From the NCBI GenBank assembly GCA_963920525.1, contig OY986435.1:103770615-103834614 (forward strand): a stretch of DNA of 64,000 nt, written 5' to 3'. A model generated the notes under the pieces. That model searched no databases. It was not told the origin of the DNA and saw nothing but the letters and a program-made list of their open reading frames with translations. The stretch comes from Dichetophora obliterata (Eukaryota > Arthropoda > Insecta > Diptera > Sciomyzidae). Positions 42,702-54,789 of the stretch are shown here, one piece after another. Each line of letters begins with the position of its first letter. Within the stretch, counting starts at the first letter, position 1. The position numbers and the translations under genes are program-made.

Positions 42702-43913
42702 TATAAAGTTAAGTTGCACAACTTGGCTGAAATGAATGATGAGGACCAGGGTTGATATTTTCGGTACAATTGCACTTTTTTGATACAATTTCATCTTTTT
42801 CCTACTACCAAAGCGTTTTCGGTACATTTTATTTCACTCTATAACAAACACAGAATTTTGAACTCTAACAGCCGATTTCTTCACAGAGTTTTAATGCTAG
42901 ACCGAGTATTAGACCTATTTTTAGTTCTCACCCGAGTACTAACTCATTTCTTCACGGAGATCTAAGGCAGAAAAACTTCCATTTGAAACTCGGTTCTAAC
43001 TGATATTGAGTTTTAGCTGGAATCCCGAAATCGGAAGTCTATTATTATTTCTTCACATCAAAAACTATAACTTAGTTTTGATAATTTGAGTAGAAGTGTA
43101 AATTTTTTATTTATAATTGTAAAAAACAAAACATAAATTTTTAAGAAGTCTTATATATTTTGATTCGGATTATTTGTTAGAAGACTGAAGAAACTGTAGA
43201 AGACTGCTAAAAAAATGCCATGCAACAGTTGCGTGTCCTCAAATCAAGTGTTGGTCTAAAAGACAACTGATGCACTCGTTTATTTCGATGGCTTCTTGTT
43301 AGCAGTCGATATTCGTGAAGCTAAACTATTATGGAATTTCAGCTAAGAATAGGCCAATTGTGCTTATACCTACGACTCAGAAGGATTTGGTTTGAAATAG
43401 AAAGAGTTGTATCATATGCGAGGTGGTAAGACGAAAGCTGCAGAAGTCGTGACAACGTATCGCTATATATAGCAGTCTAATGTTATTCTGCGCAAAAAGA
43501 GCGTTTGTTGAAAATATAGTAATTAAATGCATTAAAGTTTAAGGTTGCATGCTGTCTTTTTACCAATTCTGAAATCATTTGGCAGAAGATTAAGCACGCT
43601 AGAATGCACACGGAATATCGTGTTGGGCGGTTCTCCTTGTAATGGTACTTTATCTAATATTTCCTTATTTGTCTGATGATCAGAATAACAGAACTGGAAG
43701 ATATGACCGACCATGTAAAGCAACTGAGTTTTTTGAGAAAATTTGTGCTATGTGGCAAGTAGATGCATATTGTAAACAATATTTAAAAAAATCTGAAGTC
43801 AACTGACGAGTAGTTATTTTTACCTCTTTTCAGGACCGCTACTATATTTTAATGCTGGACCAATGTATTTAATTAATATACAAATTAAATATATAAAAAT
43901 ATATAAATTACTT
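42702..43913. other. Region between MITE and RTE element, no gene
   Basis: Nothing coding recognised. Around 42871 the sequence GCCGATTTCTT with nearby CCGAGT and ACTCGG words is mirrored by AAGAAATCGGC at 47226-47236. This may be a decayed inverted pair enclosing the RTE copy. Confidence 0.35.
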
Positions 43914-43929
43914 ACTTACTTAGTTGGCG

Positions 43930-45565
43930 CTACAACCATATGTCAGTCTTGGCCTCATCTAAGAATTTGCTCCATCCATTTCTGTCTTTCGCTTGCTGGC
44001 GCCAGTTGGAAATTCCAAGCTTCGTCAGGTTGTCCTCTACTTGGTCTTTCCAACGAAGATGCGGTCGTCCTCTTCTGCGTTGACCGCCGCTGGGTAACGA
44101 ATCGAATGTTTTCTTCACTGGAGCATCGTCTTTCATGCGCTGAACATGACCTAGCCAGCGAAGCCGCTTGATTTTAATGCGTTTGACTATGTCGATGTCA
44201 GCGTACAGCTCATACACTTCATCATTCCACCGTATTCGGTACTCGCCATTGACGCAGATTGGTCCGTAGATCTTACGAAGAATCTTTCTCTCGAATGCTC
44301 CTAAAGTCTCTTCATCTAAACTGCTCAGCGTCCAGGCTTGTGATGCATAAAGTAGGACGGGCATGATGAGCGATTTATAGAGCGTGATTTTCGTTCGTCG
44401 AGAGAGGGCTCTGCTTCTCAATTGCCTACTGAGCCCAAAGTAACACCTGTTGGCAAGAGTTATTCTTCGTTTGATCTCAATTCTGATGTCGTTGGTTGAG
44501 TTAATGCTGGATCCCAGATAAACGAAGCTCTTCACAACCTCGAAGGAGGTATTGTCAACGGTAACGTGGGTTCCAAGACGCTGGGACTGTTTGTTTGTTG
44601 ACACCAAGTATTTCGTCTTATCTGCATTCACTGCCAGACCCATTCGACTTGACTCTCTTTCTAATCTGGAAAATGCTGCACTGACTTCGCGCGTATTATG
44701 GCCAATGATATCGATGTCATCAGCATACGCAAACAGCATAACACTCTTGTAGAATATTGTGCCACTACGTCTCAGATCAGCAGTTCGGATGATCTTTTCC
44801 ATCATCAGGTTGAAAAAGTCACACGATAAGGAATCACCTTGTCTGAAACCCCGTTTGGTAATAAATGGTGGAGAGAGGTCCTTCCCGATTTTAACTGCGC
44901 TGCTGGTGTTGCTCAGTGTCATCCTGCAAAGTCGTATTAGTTTTGCAGGAATACCAAATTCAGACATGGTGGAGTACAGGTGCTTCCTTATTGGGCTGTC
45001 GAAGGCGGCTTTGTAGTCGACAAAAAGATGGTGGGTGTCGACTTGTTTTTCTTGAGTCTTCTCCAAGATTTGTCGTAGCATGAAAATCTGGTCGATGGTG
45101 GACTTTCCAGGTCTGAAGCCACACTGATGAGGTTCGATCAGTTCGTTTACAATGGGCTTCAATCTTTCACATAAAACGCTCGACAGGACCTTATATGCGA
45201 TATTAATAAGGAAGGCTTCGCCTCCGTTCTTAAACAGCTCAGCAGGTAAGTCATCAGCTCCCGCGGCTTTATTTTTAAGCCGAGCTATAGCTGTCAGAAC
45301 TTCATCATAGTCGGGCAGCGGAATCTCAACGCTGTCATCCGTAATTGAGGTTTCCCAGAATATCATCTCTATTGGCGGAATTGTTGTCAGCGTCGCCATT
45401 TAGAAGCTTAGAGAAGTGTTCCCTCCATAACGTCAGTGTACTCTGGACATCTGTCACTAGATTCCCGTTTTTATCCTTGCAGGAAGAGGCCCCGGTTTTA
45501 AAACCATCGGCAAGGCGTCTTATTTTTTGGAAAAATTTTTGGGCCTCATTCCTGTCACCATACAT
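43930..45565 (-). pseudogene. RTE reverse transcriptase and C-terminal domain
   Basis: The 45565-45335 frame (REHFSKLLNGD) passes by frameshift into the 489-residue frame 45399-43930. That frame holds KNKAAGADDLPAELFKNGG, the FRPGKSTIDQIFMLRQILEK block, a RQGDSLSCDFFNLMMEKIIR block and the catalytic AYADDIDII. It continues into the C-terminal RTE region with TNDIRIEIKRRITLAN, LLYASQAWTLS, RWLGHVQRM and RRGRPHLRWKD. The core looks intact, but frameshifts separate it from the endonuclease, so no complete polyprotein can be made. RTE proteins work in cis by target-primed reverse transcription. Confidence 0.88.
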
Positions 45566-45647
45566 CTCAATCTTCTCCTGCTCGCGCTTTTCTGCCTCTC
45601 TTTTTTCCGCCTAAAATACGTCTCTCTTCCCTCCTCTTTTCTTTGTA

Positions 45648-46490
45648 TCACTTCTTAGCAGCGCGCGTTACAACCGACTGCAGGGTGGCTTTGTAGGCGG
45701 CGTCTTTCTCTGCAGTGGCGTCGCGACTCTCCTGGTCGTACCACTGGTTTCGGCGAGGGCGGTGGTAGCCAATCACCTCTTCAGCAGCCGCACGCATGGA
45801 GTTGGAAATGCGTGTCCACTGCGCGCATATATCATCGATTGGAGGAGTGCTTTGAAGCAATGTCGAGTCAATGTTTGCACCACGGATCGTGCGTACATCC
45901 AATACACTGGAAGAGTGCCTTCCGTCGATCAAAACGTGATCAATTTGAATCTTGGTTTTTTGATCAGGGGACACCCAGGTGGCTTTATGAATATTGAGAT
46001 GCTTGAATCTAGTGCTTCTTTCGACCATGTTTCGTGCTGCGGCGAAGTCAATCAGCCTCATTCCGTTATCGGAGGTGTTGTCGTGGAGGCTGAACTTTCC
46101 GACTGTTGGACCAAAAATATTTTCCTTGCCCACCTTAGCGTTGAAGTCACCAAGCACAATTTTTACGTCGTGACGGGGGCAGCGCTCGTACGCATTTTCA
46201 AGGCGCTCGTAGAAAATTTCCTTGATCTCATCGTCCTTGTCTTCTGTCGGAGCGTGCGCACATATTAGGCTTATATTGAAAAATTTAACCTAAACAAACT
46301 CGTGCTTCTCCGCATGGCCGCTGTAGTAGATATCACAGGGAGCATACCGAATGCAACCCTGTCCCTTCCATCGCATTTCTTGGATAGCAGTGATATCAGC
46401 TTTGTATCTTTCCAAGACATCAGTCAGTTGGATAGAGGCACCTTCCCAATTAAGGGTTCCGACATTCCAGGTGCATATCCGTAAATCATT
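45648..46490 (-). pseudogene. RTE endonuclease domain (EEP family), broken
   Basis: An apurinic-like endonuclease/exonuclease/phosphatase domain. The minus strand near 46480-46160 encodes the N-terminal part (a WNV start, a QEMRWKG-like catalytic Glu segment, then a stop near 46290). The 46157-45648 frame holds GDFNAKVGKEN with the catalytic Asp/Asn pair, then a QIDHVLIDGRH segment matching the conserved C-terminal His motif region. It normally nicks target DNA to prime insertion. At least one stop and a frame change disrupt it. Confidence 0.75.
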
Positions 46491-46515
46491 ATCAGTTTTT
46501 CGTTTGCGGAAGTCG

Positions 46516-48379
46516 TCATCATATATATAAAAAATATATAAATAAATAAACTAAATCATGGCTTAATTATTTTCTATTAAAAAATCTCGGACACAATAAC
46601 GCAGCGTCCAATTTTGTCCGGTCAATTGGTTGACATAGTCATCTCAACTCGACCAGGCGAAGTCCCTTTAGCAATAATTCCTCGAAATTGTAATGCCCAC
46701 TCGCAGAGAGAGCTCTGGATTGTATTGTGGCAGCTCAATAGCTTCTAAATTCTAGTAATATCGAAAGTCATATAGTAGTGCACAACAAAAAACGTCATCA
46801 TTCAATTTCGGTTTTGTTCAGCTGACGGCGGCAGCTAACTACGGTGGCAGCTAAGCACGGCCCATATGCAGTTTTTACAATAAAAGGAAATATATATAAT
46901 ATCAACAACTCCAATATTCTACATTATAGCTTACTCTTGTCCTTATTTAGCTGCATCAGCGTCTTGCCGACAATCTAAACAACGCTTTTTTATGCTTCCA
47001 AGTTTTTTTTGTTTTGCTTTTAATAAATAATAAAAACAAATTAATTAAGAATTTTTTTTGACAAAGCTTTCATATTAAGTCGCATAAAATTGGTATAAAA
47101 TTTATCCGAGTATTAGTGACCAACATTCTCTTTTGAAAATGATCCGAGTTTTCTTTTTTTTTAACCTTCTTTTTTGAACCGAGAATTAGTTTGAAACTCG
47201 GACTAGCTCGATTTGATACTCGATTAAGAAATCGGCCGTAAGTAAGTAAACAATTTAAAAGATATAAAAAATTTATCTAGTTCTGAATTTTGGTACTCTG
47301 TAAAATACTTAAAAAATGATTTTAAAAATCGATTTTCTCCAATTTATATGAAATTGCTTAAGGAATTCTTTCATCTTTTCATTCGACAGCAAATGTTAAA
47401 AGAATATTTTATTTTCAAAGTTTAATAAAAACCAATTACAGAAACAGATTGCAGACTGTAACAATTTATTTAATTTGATTTAAGCAAAATATTTTTTAAA
47501 ATCTTGTGAACTAAATGCCACAATATTGATTTCAGAAGTAATATATCAAATGAAAAAATTTCTAAAATTTGACTGTAAGTGAAGAATTGCTTGACTGAAT
47601 GATTTTCCCATGAGCATCTTTCGTTATCTTAACATAGAAAGGCCCTGACTAACATTTTAAAAAATATTTTCAGCTGGATTGTGTCAGATTTCGGGTGAAT
47701 GGGTGGTTGACCTAAAGGCATCTGTGAAGAACCTGATTCTAAACTTTATGCTTAAATGATTTTTTGATAGATTTTATTGATTTTATTTTATGAATATTAT
47801 AAGACCACTTGTGTTCCTTTTTATGATTATAAAAACTTTGTGATTAATTAAAAATAAATAAAAACCTTTGTATTTTTTCGAAAATTCGCCTAAAAACTTA
47901 AAATATATTTTTTCTTGTTCTTAGGTACTTTAAATGACATTTTCTCTTTAGTATATATTGTGAACATATTTATATTATGAATGCACACACCTTATGAAAT
48001 CTTTGTATTAATAACAAATTAAAACAAAAAAATGAAAACATACCAAACAAAGCTCGATTAACGGTAAATTTTTCATTTTCTTTTGTTCATGTTGTAATGT
48101 CGCGTTAGGGTACTTAAAACATCATATTTTATCAGAACTCCGCGATCGTTCTAATTAATTGGCTGAAAATTTTAATTCAAATCAAAATTTATTGACATAA
48201 GTGAAAAAAAATAACTGCATATAATAATCACACTAAACATTTAATTTTTATTTTCAAAGTGTGTCGCGTTTGGTATTGTAGGCACATTTAACAAGTGACT
48301 TTATTCGATATTAACTACTTTATCAATTATGTTACTCATAGTAACTATTTGGTAATGTCAGATTTTTTACAACTATTCT
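46516..48379. other. AT-rich stretch without a recognised gene
   Basis: No coding homology noticed. Contains GGCAGCTAA words near 46830-46856 and TCGCGTT words at 48100 and 48264 that recur at 50130, 50330 and 50498. Confidence 0.4.
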
Positions 48380-48384
48380 AGCTC

Positions 48385-49040
48385 GGGGTCTAGTCTTGCA
48401 AATTGATTTTGCAGAAAATTATAGGCTGATCTGCCAAAATGAAGTTCAGAGCGCGCACTTACAGGCAAGTCACGATTTTTACTTGCGTTGCGTGGATGTT
48501 TGAAAAATCGAAATAGTTTCCTATAATCAGTGATAGTTTAAGTCACAGCAAAATCGACGTTTACGTTTTCATAACGAAACTTGTTCAGGACATAAAAACT
48601 CAACACGGCAATTTTCAAAATATATTTTTATTCTCGGACGGAAGTAGCAGCCAATTTAAAAACAAATTTATTATTTCGAGTTTATCTGATTTCTTAATTC
48701 AATTCGGTAGCAAAACAATTAAATGGAACTATTTCGCAACTTCGCATGGGAAAGGTGCAGTCGATGGAGTTGGAGCGGTTATAAAAAGAAAAATTTGGGG
48801 TATAACCAAAACAAGAATATTATTTTAAGTGATGGATTTTATTTTTTCAATTGCGCACGGGAGCACATAACTGGAATTACAATAATGTATATTGGTGCTG
48901 ATATAATCAAATATATTTTTAAAACAATAACAGAAAAATGGAAGGATATACCAAATATTTCAGGCATCCGAAAATTGCATTATTTCTCCTGTGACGAACA
49001 TTTGAATATAATTTATGTATTTCGATTTATTTACAATATT
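48385..49040 (+). pseudogene. Transposon-derived coding fragment with HGKGAVDG motif, decayed
   Basis: Reading frames across 48385-49040 give DFAENYRLICQNEVQSAH, then LFSDGSSSQFKNKFIISSL, KWNYFATSHGKGAVDGVGA with VIKRK, and in another frame ITIMYIGADI and GIRKLHYF. This order recalls a widespread family of uncharacterised, probably transposon-derived animal proteins (DFAEN, QSAHW, FSDG-SQFK, SHGKG-VDG-GG-KR); I cannot name the family. Conserved Asp residues suggest a DDE-like nuclease fold, which is inference. At least two frame changes and a stop near 48833 make this copy dead. It is not obviously related to neighbouring elements. Confidence 0.55.
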
Positions 49041-49059
49041 TAAATTAAGAATTAGTATA

Positions 49060-49960
49060 GTAAGATCTTAAATGGTCTTTTAGCGTACAACAGTTAAAAA
49101 CATTAATAGTCAACAGAAAACGATGAGAATAAAACTTAAAACTAGTAAATATAATTATAATTTTGCAAAACAAACCAATTTGGAGAAATAAAAGAATTAC
49201 AGTTAATTTCAACTTAACTAAATATTAGCTTATCATAACTTAACAAAATAAAAGAAGGAGGAAAGGCAGTAATTAAAACATTAAAGAAGAGAAAGGAGAA
49301 GAAAATTAAAGTGTAGAAGAATGAAATGTTAGAGAAATAGGACTTGATTGATAGCTTAAATTTGCTCGTGCTGGTTATGGTTTTGATGATTAGAGGAAGT
49401 GAGTTCCAGAGCTTAATGGCGTTGATAAAAAAGAGCCGCTTAGATTGTAAAGAAGTATATCTTGGTATTATAAGGTTGAAGGTTATGTTCGACACACAGA
49501 AACGCAGTTTTTTGAAAAGGTATAACGGAGTTTTATTAATAATCAACTTGTGCAGAAATATGCAGTTTCTCGCATTTAGGTATCCAATCAAGCTACATCC
49601 TAGAATTTCTTTGCTTTTAACAGTAACATGGTCAAAACGTCTTAAGTCAAATATATATCTAGTCAAGTTGTTAAACGCAACAAGAATTTTGTGCTCAGAA
49701 TGAGAGTCAAGGTTACTATAAACTAGCTCAGAGTAAGTAATTATAGGCAAAATGAGTTGAACAACAAGTCTTTTTTTAGTCAAAGTAGGGGTAAATTTAG
49801 AAGTTACCGCAGACATCTTAGCGAATAATATATTATTTTTATTATGTTATTCACATGGTCAAGACAAGTAAGTTTTGAATTGACATAGAATCCTAAATTT
49901 TTTACTTTGTCAACAATTTGTAGACGATTATCATTTAGACTAATTGTCGAAATTATATAA
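49060..49960 (-). pseudogene. CR1/Jockey-type non-LTR retrotransposon, 3' end only (second copy)
   Basis: The minus-strand frame 49816-49214 contains TKKRLVVQLILPIITYSELV, FNNLTRYIFDLRRFDHV, NLIIPRY and INAIKLWNSLP, colinear with the fragment at 28771-29520. Upstream to about 49950 the same element continues in another frame (a VKNLGFYVNSKLT-like sequence). RT catalytic motifs are absent, so the copy is 5'-truncated. Confidence 0.7.
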
Positions 49961-51288
49961 AAGCTGCTCAAACGGCGTATTCATTGAAAAATTATTTGAG
50001 ATAATTTTACTCTATATATGTTTGTATATATAAAATAAAATAATAAATCTGAAGTTTTTGCCAGTTAGTGCAATTTTGAGTTAAAATTACTTGAACTAAT
50101 CCTTATTACAAAAGTGACGGGAAAATAAGTCGCGTTAGGAATGTCACGTGGGGAATCATCCTAGAGGTTGTAACAAAAAAACGAATGCAAATATTTCATT
50201 ACGACAACTATCAATATAAAGCCACATTATTCTATTATAGTTTAGAAAAAATCAATTTAAGAAATTATATTCCAATTCGCAGATTTTTGCATTTATGTAG
50301 ATGCAGTTGAAAACGACTTCTATTTTTTGTCGCGTTGGGAATCACATGTTTACTGGTAATATATTGGAAACAACAAATAGACAAAGCCTACCTTTTGCAC
50401 TAAACATAGTGCTCCTAAAACTATATCTAAAAATGGAAACAAGAAAAAAAAATTCTTAAGAAATCTTTAATTTTTTCACTTCAAAGCCGTGCGAATGTCG
50501 CGTTGGGGACCCTGGAAATGCCCATATGCTATTAATCCACACATTTTTGTGGAATTTATAAAAGTTATGCTACTTTGATGACGTCTGGGAGACTGGTCGA
50601 GTTTATATCAATTTTGCCAAATTCTAAACTCAAAGTGAATTTTAATATACTTAGCATTTGTTCATAATGTTGTTGTTATTCGGCCTTTCTGTTGTATGTC
50701 ACTGTTTTTAAGTCGGCCAAAGCCCAACTTAAAAACAGTGACATTTGTTCATAATTTTAATTTATTAAATTAATTTTTGCGGAATTTTTAGAGACGTAAC
50801 CGTTTTCATATAGTTACTTTGCTTAGGAGGTAGGCGTGGTTTTTATACTATTTTTACAAATTTTAAATATATGCCGAATATTTTACTTCAAATCTTATGT
50901 GCACAATACCAAGTAACTGGAAAAAATTTTAAAGGCGTTTTTAGAAATTTTATTGTTTGATAAAAAAGGTGCGGTTTTCATCCGATTTTGCTCGTTCTCG
51001 AACTTGATCTTTGTTTTTTAATATAGGCACTAAAGCCCTGCGTCGGTGCATCTGTTTGAACGTACACACACTGTGATTTATTGCATTGCTCACAGTTGAC
51101 TGTCATCTAATAACACTTAAGAGTTTGATTTGCTCAACACCAAACGAAAGCCTACAACGACAGCAATACACACTTTCTTTCTCGGCAATCCATGCACGAC
51201 GTGTTTTTGTTCGTCAACACAACGAGCAATGAAATTTAATCATTAAGGGTAAAATGAGAACAAAAATCATTTATGGCAATAGATCATA
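49961..51288. other. Region without a gene; dispersed TCGCGTT words and a perfect hairpin
   Basis: TCGCGTTRGGRA-like words occur at 50130, 50330 and 50498. No coding sequence seen. The hairpin at 50655-50756 is listed separately. Confidence 0.4.
50655..50756. repeat. Perfect 18-bp-arm hairpin flanked by a 14-bp direct repeat
   Basis: The arms 50696-50713 and 50727-50744 (ATGTCACTGTTTTTAAGT and its exact complement) flank a 13-nt loop. CATTTGTTCATAAT occurs on both sides (50655-50668 and 50743-50756). It could be a tiny insertion with target duplication or a structured replication slip. Confidence 0.7.
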
Positions 51289-53400
51289 TTAGTGTTAGGG
51301 GGTCGCTGATTTCAAATCTGAAGTCAGAATTTTAAAATTCAAGATGGTGGATAGGGCTGCCATCTTCATTTTTTTATTTTTTTTTTATTTGGGGCTGGCG
51401 CGAACTAAAGGGTAAAAACGATTCGCTGAATCCGAATCCTTTGTCAAAATTTCAAAATTATAAAATTTTTAAATAATAGGGTTGCCACCTTATAATATGC
51501 ATTTTTAAAAGTTTTTAACATCATTTAACAATTCTATCATGGGTGGAACCCTAAAAGTATTTTTCAAGTCAAAGTCAAAACCAATAAAAAGAAAACATAA
51601 ACAAGTATTTATAAGTACAGTAGTGGTCACGAATTTAGCACACTTAAAAAAGTAAAGTGAATACTTACATTTTCCATTTATTCGTTGCAAATTTTTAATG
51701 AACTTTTTTTAGTGTATATATTATGTCTTCTTTATTTCTTATATACATTTTTTTATTTCAAAACTTTTTTTGTAGGACTTAAAATCAAATAAAAATTAAA
51801 AATAAGCATTTCGACTTGGTCATAAATTTAGCACACGAGCGAAAAAATGTCTAGGATGAAAAATATAATCAAAATTGATAGCATAAAACTCAATATTTCG
51901 TGGGAAATCCCTTATTCTTAATTACTGCATCTCATATCCCTGTTAAACTTTCGACCAAAGCCTCACAACGGTACTTTGGAATACTATACCGAATCCTTTG
52001 GATTTCCCTTCACAAATCTGGCAAATTTTTGGATTTTACTGTTAGTATTTGCAGCTTGACATCCCTCCACAGATTCTCAATCGGGTTTAAGTCCGATGAT
52101 TGCGATGGCCACTTCAAAATATCAATATGTTTGTCCTCCACGCAACTCTTAACTATGTGAGCACTGTGCCTTGGATCATTATCCTGCATAAAACGCCATT
52201 AAAGTGGCAAATTATCTTCTTGAAACGGATAATTTGTTTAATAGTCTTGAGCGTGTACTTTGAATTGCGTTGCATGTTTTGAGGACGCCACACATATTGT
52301 TTGCTGTCAGATGCAAACTGGCAAAACTTTGATTTATCCCTCCAAAGCACATTTTTCCAAAAATTCGTTGACTTTTTAAATGTCCTTTTGCAAACGCAAG
52401 ACTGCATTTAATATTTTTTTGCGACACATGTGGTGTAAGCGTCATCTTCTTATGCCTATTGAGGATAAATTTATGCCATATTTTGATGAAATTTCATTTT
52501 AAATTTTATTTGAGGTCTTAAAAGGATCACTAAGTGAAGCTCTATAAATCAAATGGCCCTCTCTTGCTATTGTTTTTCGCGCTCTTGGTCACTATTTTAC
52601 ATTTTTAATGCTCTAATACTGCTCTACATGTTGTAATGCGTCATATAATAACTTTCACGAACATTTAAGAAGCAGAGCAATCTCTGAAACTGTGCTTCCA
52701 CCATTTTTCATTTGCTGAATCAAATGCCGCTAAGCCTCTGAACATCATTAGCCTTTCGCCATATCTTTCTGCAATTTTTTGTTAGAACTCAAATAGAAAG
52801 TTAATAAATTTAGTATATCTTACTAGTCAAGTTTAATTAACGAAAATAAAATACGATATAGAACAGTAATTCTAACCTGTGCTAAATTCGTGTCCAGCAT
52901 TTAAACCACATTGATTCATACTACTTGAAATATGTCAGAAAATTTAAGAATAACTAAGAAACCAACTAACTAACAAAACACCAACAACAAAAATGCTGAC
53001 CAAACCTGCTACCTAGCAAAATTCGCAAAAATAAAAAATAAGGTGGCAACCCTATCCACCATCTTGAATTTTAAAATTCTAACTTCAGATTCGAAATCAG
53101 CGACCCCTAACACTAATAGATGATGTTTAAAACTCTTAAAAATACATATTATCAGGTTTCAACCTTATTATAAAAAAATTTATTTATTTTTAAATTCTGA
53201 CAACGGATTCGGATTCAGCGACCCATTTTTACCTGATGTTCGCGCCAACATCGCATTCGAAAAAAATAAAAAAATAGTTGGCAGCCCTATTACCCATTTT
53301 TAATTTTAAAATTCTGACTTCAGATTCGAAATTAGCAACCTCCTAACACTGTTACTGTTAAATGATTTGTGACCCATTTTTACTTAGTGTTCGCGCCAGC
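51289..53400. repeat. Inverted and tandem repeat modules flanking a Tc1-like element
   Basis: The module at 51289-51491 (TAGTGTTAGG-GGTCGCTGATTTC, TTTTAAAATTCAAGATGG, GGCGCGAAC, GGGTTGCCACCTT) recurs in reverse complement at 53041-53119 and again at about 53200-53360. Two related sub-modules alternate, both with TCAGCGACC next to GATTCG. Origin unknown; possibly ends of a non-autonomous element. Confidence 0.65.
51618..52901 (-). mobile_element. Decayed Tc1-like DNA transposon (about 1.28 kb)
   Basis: The left end CAGTAGTGGTCACGAATTTA follows TA. The right end contains the complement GTGCTAAATTCGTGTCCA and is also followed by TA (52902-52903). A subterminal copy, TTGGTCATAAATTTAGCACAC, lies near 51818-51838. 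Minus-strand remnants 52407-52153 encode NVLWRDKSKFCQF and KQYVWRPQN, the region around the first catalytic Asp and the WRP motif of Tc1 transposases. Most of the reading frame is destroyed. It interrupts or adjoins the repeated modules at 51289-53400. Confidence 0.75.
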
Positions 53401-54139
53401 ACCGTATTGCCAGTAAACAAGCTTTCATTGCATTGACTGCAGTGAGCTCTCTGACAACAATATCTTAGATCAACAATCTTCTATGATCTGTTTTGGTTGC
53501 GCTTTCATGTTTTGTTCGACATCGCTGCAATCACACACATGATTTCTTTGCAGCAAGCAAGACAGTGCAGTGTAGTGTGAAATGAACAAATGTTTTGAAG
53601 ACGCTTTTAAGTGCACCTACGCAGGGCTCTAATAGTCACATATACCAAATTTAAATACGATAGCTTTGAAATTGCAGCTGTAATCGTGTCGGCAGATTGA
53701 CCTAGCGAAATCGGCTCAGGGGTGATGCTGATCAAGACTATATATAGTTTACTATACCTGCCACGCCTCCTTATCAGCGTTACAAACGGCGTGAGAAAGT
53801 TAACGCAGTCTGCGTAGAGTAAACAAAATTTATTCCATACTTTTTTTCATTTAGCACAATTTTTTCTAAATTTGTATACTAAAATGAAAAACTCATTTAT
53901 CAACCCTGATAAGGATTGCGGCGAGTATTTTTGAGGTCTGCGCGTAACATGGCGTTTGTAACGTGTGTCGAATTAAAAGATAGAAATTCTATGGAATTCT
54001 GTGAGCAAGCATTGGAAACCCAATCGAAAATTATATTTGATATTACTGTCAACAAAAATTTGGTTGTTGTGTCACCAAGCAAGCAAGAACGCAAAATTCT
54101 TGTTTTTTGGATGTACAGAGGAAATTTTTTTTGAGATAT
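53401..54139. other. Stretch without a recognised gene
   Basis: A 72-codon frame at 53916-54134 (contains CVELKDRNSMEFCEQALETQ) shows no recognisable domain or splice context. Nothing else seen. Confidence 0.35.
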
Positions 54140-54789
54140 GAACCGTAACTCCCCCTCGAAATGTGCCTTTAGGTATAAAAACATGTTCGGCAAAAAATTT
54201 TAAGAATCGGATAACAGGAAGGCGAGGCGCTCAGCCCCGAAAGTTGGACCAGACCATTTATATGGGTAAACAATTGTTTTTTTTTTCAAAAATAATTAAA
54301 AATTATCATAGTTAATTTTTTTAATGAACTACATATGTTATCATATTAAGCATACAATTAACTTTCTAACGAGCTCTCATACGTCGAAATTGATTTAAAA
54401 ATTCGAAATCTACAAAATTTTTTGTCTAGCGAAAATAAACAAATTAATAATTAAATTTTTTGGCAGAAATTTTTATAAGTTACGTTATTAAGTTTTCCAG
54501 TATTTAAAAAGAATTAAATATAAAATTATCTGTTTAACAAGCTATTATTTGTCTAAATCCGAAGTGGGAAAAATATTTTCAATTAAAGTACATAATTAAT
54601 TATTTTTTAATATTGTTTACATTTTTTAAAATTTTCAATTGCTTATTAAGCATAAAATTATCTTTCCATCGAAATCTGTTGAAAAATGAGAAAACTGCAA
54701 AATTTGTATTACTACTTTGTTAGATGTGTTTCACTTGGAAAAAATTGAGTTTTTGACGAGATTTCCAATCAAATTTTGTTTTAGATAAT

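Larger units (their letters stand above)
43914..46515 (-). mobile_element. RTE-clade non-LTR retrotransposon, 5'-truncated and broken
   Basis: The minus strand reads endonuclease, reverse transcriptase, then the 3' end GTAGCGCCAACTAAGTAAG with a TAAG tail (43914-43926). The 5' end near 46515 is inside the endonuclease start. It is the reference used here for the RTE fragment at 24332-24859 and 28719-28770. Confidence 0.88.

Noticed and set aside
43863..46484. Several plus-strand frames of 60-168 codons
   Set aside because: All are antisense to the RTE endonuclease and reverse transcriptase.
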